Of a stretch of DNA of 17,175 bases, positions 13,670 to 17,175 are shown one piece after another (the stretch's first letter is position 1; every line of letters begins with the position of its first letter). The notes under the pieces were generated by a model. It had not been told where the DNA came from, did not search any database, and saw nothing but the letters and a program-made list of their open reading frames with translations. The DNA is taken from NCBI GenBank assembly GCA_002293315.1, contig DBCZ01000072.1:13040-30214 (forward strand), given 5' to 3'. The stretch is from Ruminococcaceae bacterium UBA945. Its GTDB lineage: Bacteria; Bacillota; Clostridia; Oscillospirales; Acutalibacteraceae. The position numbers and the translations under genes were made by a program.

Positions 13670-15292
13670 ATGAATTCTCTGGGCATAAACGTTAAAAAAA
13701 TACTTTCTCTTTTACTGTCGGCAGCGCTTATTGCGCTGTCCTTTTCAGCGTGCAGCCCATATAAAGTCGATGCCGAGCTCACGCATCTTCTTGAAGGCAA
13801 TGTTTATTCGCTTGACCCGCAGACAGCCGTGAATGAATCGGAATTCACTGTGATTAACGCGGTTTTTGAGGGGCTTTGCAGAATCGGTGAAGACGGCGAG
13901 GCGCTCCCGGGCGTCGCAAATGAATGGCGGCAGAATGCTGACGCCTCAGTTTTTGAATTCACCTTGCGCGATGACGCAAAGTGGAGCGAAGGGCAGCCCG
14001 TCACTGCGGAGGATTTCGTCTTCGGCATTCGCCGCGCGCTTGACCCCGCAACCAAGGCGACGGCCATTGACGAGCTTTTCATTATAAAAAACGCGGTTGC
14101 TGTGAATTCCGGCGAAGCCTCTGCTGAAAGCTTGGGCGTATATGCCAAGGACGAGAAAACCGTGGTTTTCGAGCTGGAACACAGCTACGCTGATTTCCCC
14201 GCGCTGACCGCTTCACCTCGCTTCATGCCCTGCAATGAGGCGTTCTTCCACAGCACAGAGGGCTATTACGGGCTTGACTGCGTGTATACTCTTGCAAACG
14301 GCCCGTTCACGTTCAAAACGAATTATTCGTGGGAAAAGGAAAAATACATCGACCTCGCGCGCACCAACAATTACCGCGGAGAGCATTCGGTTGCTCCTGC
14401 AGGCGTGAGAATGCTGATGAGCGACGAAGAAGGCTACAGGGAAGAGCCGCTCATCGCACTGCAAAATGGCGATGTTGAAATTCTCGGCATCGCGGAAGAA
14501 AGTGCCGCGGAGATGGAAGGCGCCGGCTGTAAAATACAGGCGATTGAAGACTGCCTCTGCGGAGTCATAATGAACCCGACTGCCAACGTTATTTTAGATG
14601 ACGGCTACAGCGAGGTTTCTCTTGAAAGCGAGGCGCTTCGTGCCGTCTATATGAAGAGCATTGACCGCCAGGCGCTTATGTCGAGAATCCCCGCCACGCT
14701 GACTGAGGCGACATGCATAATGCCCCCGAATATCACGTGGGGCGGAGAGAGGTATGTATCGTTCAGCTATCCCGAGGCCGACCAATTCCTGCAAAACACC
14801 ATTGAAACCACCCTCGCACAGCTTGAAATTGAGCGAATCCCTTCCATCACCGTTATTTGCCCCGATGATGAGCTTTCGCAAAGCCTCGCCAATGCAGTTA
14901 TAACCGCGTGGAACGCTTCCCTTGGCAATGCTTTCAACATCGAGCCGCTTCCCGCTGATGAGTATGAAAGCCGGATAATTAACGGCAATTATCAGGCCGC
15001 GCTCTATACCCTGCGCTCAAACGGCACGCTTCCACTGGACGTTCTGAAGCAATTTGACTCGACTGCATCTCCGCGCCTGCTTAATAACCCTGATTTTGAC
15101 GAACGCCTGAAGCTCTCAATGTTTGATATAAACATCCTAACTTCACTTGAGAATTATATAAGAGAAGCCTGCGTTTTCTATCCGATTTACTGCGACGAAA
15201 GCTATTTCGCCGAAAGCCCCGAGAATGAGGGAATTCTGCTTCTGCCCGACGGCAGCATTGACTTCTCGCAAACCCGCAAGAAAGACGCATAA
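13670..15292 (+). CDS. Extracellular solute binding lipoprotein, oligopeptide (SBP_bac_5) type
   Basis: This 540-residue protein is a class C substrate binding protein of the OppA/DppA family, which captures peptides or similar solutes for an ABC importer. It has a lipoprotein signal: Lys9-Lys10, a hydrophobic core (11-25) and Cys28 in SFSAC, so it should be anchored outside the membrane. The region after it (LEGNVYSLDPQTAVNESE, VFEGLCRI, WRQNADASVFEFTLRDDAKW, VTAEDFVFGIRRALDP) follows the family in order, as does the later ALRAVYMKSIDRQALM. The ATG at 13670 with AGGTGAT upstream is preferred over an earlier in-frame ATG at 13601, which would place the start inside the repeat element and before the promoter. 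No permease or ATPase genes adjoin it. Confidence 0.88.
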   Translation: MNSLGINVKKILSLLLSAALIALSFSACSPYKVDAELTHLLEGNVYSLDPQTAVNESEFTVINAVFEGLCRIGEDGEALPGVANEWRQNADASVFEFTLRDDAKWSEGQPVTAEDFVFGIRRALDPATKATAIDELFIIKNAVAVNSGEASAESLGVYAKDEKTVVFELEHSYADFPALTASPRFMPCNEAFFHSTEGYYGLDCVYTLANGPFTFKTNYSWEKEKYIDLARTNNYRGEHSVAPAGVRMLMSDEEGYREEPLIALQNGDVEILGIAEESAAEMEGAGCKIQAIEDCLCGVIMNPTANVILDDGYSEVSLESEALRAVYMKSIDRQALMSRIPATLTEATCIMPPNITWGGERYVSFSYPEADQFLQNTIETTLAQLEIERIPSITVICPDDELSQSLANAVITAWNASLGNAFNIEPLPADEYESRIINGNYQAALYTLRSNGTLPLDVLKQFDSTASPRLLNNPDFDERLKLSMFDINILTSLENYIREACVFYPIYCDESYFAESPENEGILLLPDGSIDFSQTRKKDA

Positions 15293-15297
15293 AAAGA

Positions 15298-15320
15298 AGC
15301 GCCGTAAGGCGCTCTTTTTT
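15298..15320. terminator. Bidirectional intrinsic terminator between convergent genes
   Basis: AGCGCC (15298-15303) and GGCGCT (15308-15313) form a 6-bp GC-rich stem with a GTAA loop, followed by CTTTTTT and preceded by AAAAAGA. It can stop transcripts of the binding protein gene on the plus strand and of the kinase gene on the minus strand. Confidence 0.85.
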
Positions 15321-16905
15321 ATGTGTTCTCCACGGCGCTTCGCTCTATCGCGAGCCCGCGCTTATATCGCTCAAGGAAAAGATTAAAGCCTTCTTCCTCC
15401 GTGCTGTCCGGCACTACTTTCACCGCAGCGTTTCTTGAGAACACTCTTCTCTCTAGGAAAGCCTCGAGGCTTTCATCGCTGTAATCGAGGTAAGCCGCAA
15501 GCAACGCAATGCCCCACGCGCCGCCCTCTCCGGCGGATTCCATTACTGAAATAGACACCCCCAGCGCTGCCGCCATCAGCCTTTGCCCGACGCCCTCTGT
15601 CTTGAAGAATCCGCCGTGCCCCAGCAGCTCGGAGAGCGAAAAGCCCTCGCGCTCTTTCAGAATGTCCATGCCTATTCTCAGGGTCGCCATGGCTGAATAT
15701 ATGAGGCTGCGCGCAAAATTCGCAAGGCTCAGCTCGGCGTCCGGCAATCTCAGAAGCAATGGCCGCCCCTCGTCAAAGCCTGTGGTCGGCTCGCCGGAAA
15801 GATAATTATAGGAGAGAATCCCGCCCGCGTCCGCTTCGCCCTCAAGGGCTTTTTTGTAGAAGAAATCATAAATATCCGCTTTTGCCGCGCCGTCTGCAAA
15901 GCCGCCGATAGCCTCGGAAAGCAGCCTCACCCACGCGTCAATGTCAGATGTGCAGTTATTGCAGTGAACCATCGCCACTGGCTTTCCCGCCGGCGTGGTG
16001 ACCATATCAATTTCAGGGTAAACCCCCGAGAGAGCTTTCTCCAGCACCATCATGGCAAAAATCGAGGTGCCGGCGGAGACGTTCCCCGTGCGCTCGGCTA
16101 CGCTGTTCGTCGCAACCATTCCCGTGCCGGCATCGCCCTCCGGCGGGCAGAGCGGGATTCCTGCCTTAAGTTTGCCAGTTGGGTCAAGCAAAGCAGCGCC
16201 CTCTTCGGTGAGGTCGCCCGCATAGCTTCCGGCAGGCTTCACTTCAAAGAATATATCCCTAAGCGTCCAAGGATATTTTTTATCAATCAATTTATCAAAT
16301 TTATCAATCATATCCTGATTATAATCATTGCTCGTGCTGTCTATGGGGAACACGCCCGAGGCCTCGCCGACGCCGAGTATCCTTTCGCCTGTGAGCTTGT
16401 AGTGCACATAGCCCGCAAGCGTAGTCACGAAGCAGATTTCGTTCACGTGAGGCTCGCTGTTCATTACCGCCTGAAAGAGGTGAGAGACCGTCCATCTTAT
16501 CGGAACATTCACGCCGAATTCAGCCGTCAGTAGCTTTGCGGCCTCTTCGGTGTCGGTGTTGCGCCATGTCTTGAACGGCGTCAGCAATTCACCGTTATTG
16601 TCAACGGCGAGATAGCCGTGCATCATGCCCGAAATCCCTATTTTACCGATATTCTCAAGCTCCACGCCGTGTTTTTCCCGCACATCGGCGCAAAGTGCGC
16701 GAAAGCTCTCCTGTACGCCCGCCCAGACGTCATCAAGGCGGTAAGTCCAGACGCCGTTTTCCAGCCGGTTCTCCCAGCTGAAGCCTCCTGTGGCTACGGC
16801 GTCAAAGCGGCTGTCAATCAGCACGGCCTTAATACGCGTCGAGCCCAGTTCAATGCCAAGAGCCGTTTTGCCCTGCTCTATATCGGCTTTGATGTTATTG
16901 TTCAT
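15319..16905 (-). CDS. FGGY-family carbohydrate kinase, probable ribulokinase
   Basis: This 528-residue sugar kinase has the FGGY two-domain actin-like fold. The N-terminal phosphate motif LGIELGSTRIKAV (16-28), a MMHG motif (94-97) in the sugar-binding region, PPEGDAGTGM (254-263) with the likely catalytic base Asp258, and GNVSAGTS (274-281) are present. The start at 16903-16905 (MNNNIKADIEQGK) has an AAAGGGG ribosome binding site; the frame continues 17 codons upstream without one. It is divergent from a GH51 arabinofuranosidase, which releases L-arabinose, so phosphorylation of L-ribulose is the likely role. The sequence looks closer to the clostridial AraK type than to classical AraB, but this is recalled, not searched. 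Xylulokinase is the main alternative. Confidence 0.82.
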   Translation of the reverse strand: MNNNIKADIEQGKTALGIELGSTRIKAVLIDSRFDAVATGGFSWENRLENGVWTYRLDDVWAGVQESFRALCADVREKHGVELENIGKIGISGMMHGYLAVDNNGELLTPFKTWRNTDTEEAAKLLTAEFGVNVPIRWTVSHLFQAVMNSEPHVNEICFVTTLAGYVHYKLTGERILGVGEASGVFPIDSTSNDYNQDMIDKFDKLIDKKYPWTLRDIFFEVKPAGSYAGDLTEEGAALLDPTGKLKAGIPLCPPEGDAGTGMVATNSVAERTGNVSAGTSIFAMMVLEKALSGVYPEIDMVTTPAGKPVAMVHCNNCTSDIDAWVRLLSEAIGGFADGAAKADIYDFFYKKALEGEADAGGILSYNYLSGEPTTGFDEGRPLLLRLPDAELSLANFARSLIYSAMATLRIGMDILKEREGFSLSELLGHGGFFKTEGVGQRLMAAALGVSISVMESAGEGGAWGIALLAAYLDYSDESLEAFLERRVFSRNAAVKVVPDSTEEEGFNLFLERYKRGLAIERSAVENT

Positions 16906-16937
16906 ATTTCCCCTTTCAAACAGCTGAATTCGCTTAT

Positions 16938-16960
16938 CGGAGCGCCGAATCGTCACTCCC
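16938..16960 (-). repeat. Second copy of the GGAGCG/CGCTCC-type hairpin module
   Basis: On the minus strand this reads GGGAGTGACGATTCGGCGCT followed by CCG. It matches 12308-12331 with about three differences and a one-base gap. Here the stem is damaged by a C-to-T change. It sits in the leader of the kinase gene. Confidence 0.65.
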
Positions 16961-17005
16961 CATTATTTATCCATTATCCATTATCAACTCTCAATTGTCA
17001 ATTGG
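16961..17005 (-). repeat. AT-rich dispersed repeat, copy C
   Basis: On the minus strand it reads CCAATTGACAATTGAGAG, then TTGATAATGG, ATAATGG and ATAAATAATGG. It shares the core CAATTGACAATT with copy A and with both ends of the 113-bp element. It abuts the hairpin module at 16938-16960. Confidence 0.7.
16973..17001 (-). promoter_or_regulatory. Probable promoter of the kinase gene, inside repeat copy C
   Basis: On the minus strand TTGACA (16996-17001, perfect) and GATAAT (16973-16978, 5 of 6) are separated by exactly 17 bases. Both boxes lie within the repeat. The predicted start near 16966 gives a leader of about 60 bases that includes the hairpin module. Confidence 0.6.
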
Positions 17006-17014
17006 CTTTTCGGA

Positions 17015-17043
17015 TTGATTTAACAGCTAAATTCTGATAGAAT
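17015..17043 (+). promoter_or_regulatory. Probable promoter of the arabinofuranosidase gene
   Basis: TTGATT (17015-17020, 4 of 6) and TAGAAT (17038-17043, 5 of 6) have a 17-base spacer. The start would fall near 17050, followed by an AAAAGGAGGG ribosome binding site at 17054-17063. It is back to back with the kinase promoter, so one regulator could control both. Confidence 0.55.
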
Positions 17044-17070
17044 AACATCAACCAAAAGGAGGGCGAATTT

Positions 17071-17175
17071 ATGTTAAAATCTAAAATGGTAATTGATAAA
17101 TCATACAAGCTTGCCGAAATAGACGAGCGTATCTACGGCTCGTTTATCGAGCATCTCGGCCGCGCGGTTTACACC
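17071..17175 (+). CDS. GH51 alpha-L-arabinofuranosidase, N-terminus (cut by window end)
   Basis: Thirty-five codons are visible. The segment AEIDERIYGSFIEHLGRAVY (14-33) closely matches the conserved N-terminus of intracellular GH51 alpha-L-arabinofuranosidases, which remove terminal arabinose from arabinan or arabinoxylan fragments. No signal peptide is seen, in keeping with a cytoplasmic enzyme. A very strong AGGAGG ribosome binding site precedes the ATG. The divergent kinase would act on the ribulose made from the released arabinose. The catalytic residues lie beyond the window. Confidence 0.88.
   Translation, partial: MLKSKMVIDKSYKLAEIDERIYGSFIEHLGRAVYT

Noticed and set aside
15964..16533. 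A 189-codon open frame on the plus strand opposite the kinase gene
   Set aside because: It is antisense to conserved kinase motifs, has no ribosome binding site and no recognisable domain.

Overview
The window reads as a piece of chromosome from a low-to-mid-GC Firmicute of the class Clostridia, probably a gut Oscillospirales-type organism. Evidence for this is a FabK-type (not FabI-type) enoyl reductase, Gram-positive style acc/fab clustering, strong AGGAGG-like ribosome binding sites, a lipoprotein-anchored solute binding protein, and a GH51 arabinofuranosidase next to an FGGY pentulose kinase. The taxonomic call is inference from gene content; nothing here names a species.

Layout. (1) 1-2513, minus strand: a three-gene ABC-2 type exporter (ATPase, permease, second permease cut by the window edge). 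(2) 2514-2819: a divergent regulatory region with a promoter facing each way; the rightward one carries two inverted repeats, one covering the end of the -10 box and the expected start of transcription. (3) 2820-12172, plus strand: an eleven-gene fatty acid synthesis operon, accB-accC-accD-accA-fabH-fabK-fabD-fabG-fabF-fabZ-marR. It encodes all four acetyl-CoA carboxylase subunits, malonyl transfer, both condensing enzymes, ketoreductase, dehydratase and enoyl reductase. The MarR/FabT-like regulator is the last gene. No acyl carrier protein gene and no isomerase gene for unsaturated fatty acids lies in the operon. (4) 12390-13478: a PLP enzyme of the low-specificity threonine aldolase family. 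(5) 13670-15292: an orphan peptide-type solute binding lipoprotein. (6) 15319-16905, minus strand: an FGGY kinase, probably a ribulokinase. (7) 17071 onward: the start of a GH51 alpha-L-arabinofuranosidase, divergent from the kinase.

How it fits together. AccABCD makes malonyl-CoA, FabD moves it to ACP, FabH starts chains, and FabF/FabG/FabZ/FabK run the elongation cycle; the MarR protein probably represses the whole unit from the promoter dyad upstream of accB. The kinase and arabinofuranosidase form a separate arabinose-use locus.

The least ordinary content is between the genes. Three families of small dispersed repeats recur in the gaps: an AT-rich element with the core CAATTGACAATT, a GGAGCG/CGCTCC hairpin module, and a GTGCGGGCAGG hairpin module. 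They are combined in different ways, one copy forms a 113-bp element with perfect 16-bp terminal inverted repeats, and several copies supply sequences that look like sigma-A promoters for the next gene. No RNA gene, CRISPR array, transposase or phage gene was recognised. I did not find a clearly new multi-gene system; the genes belong to known families.
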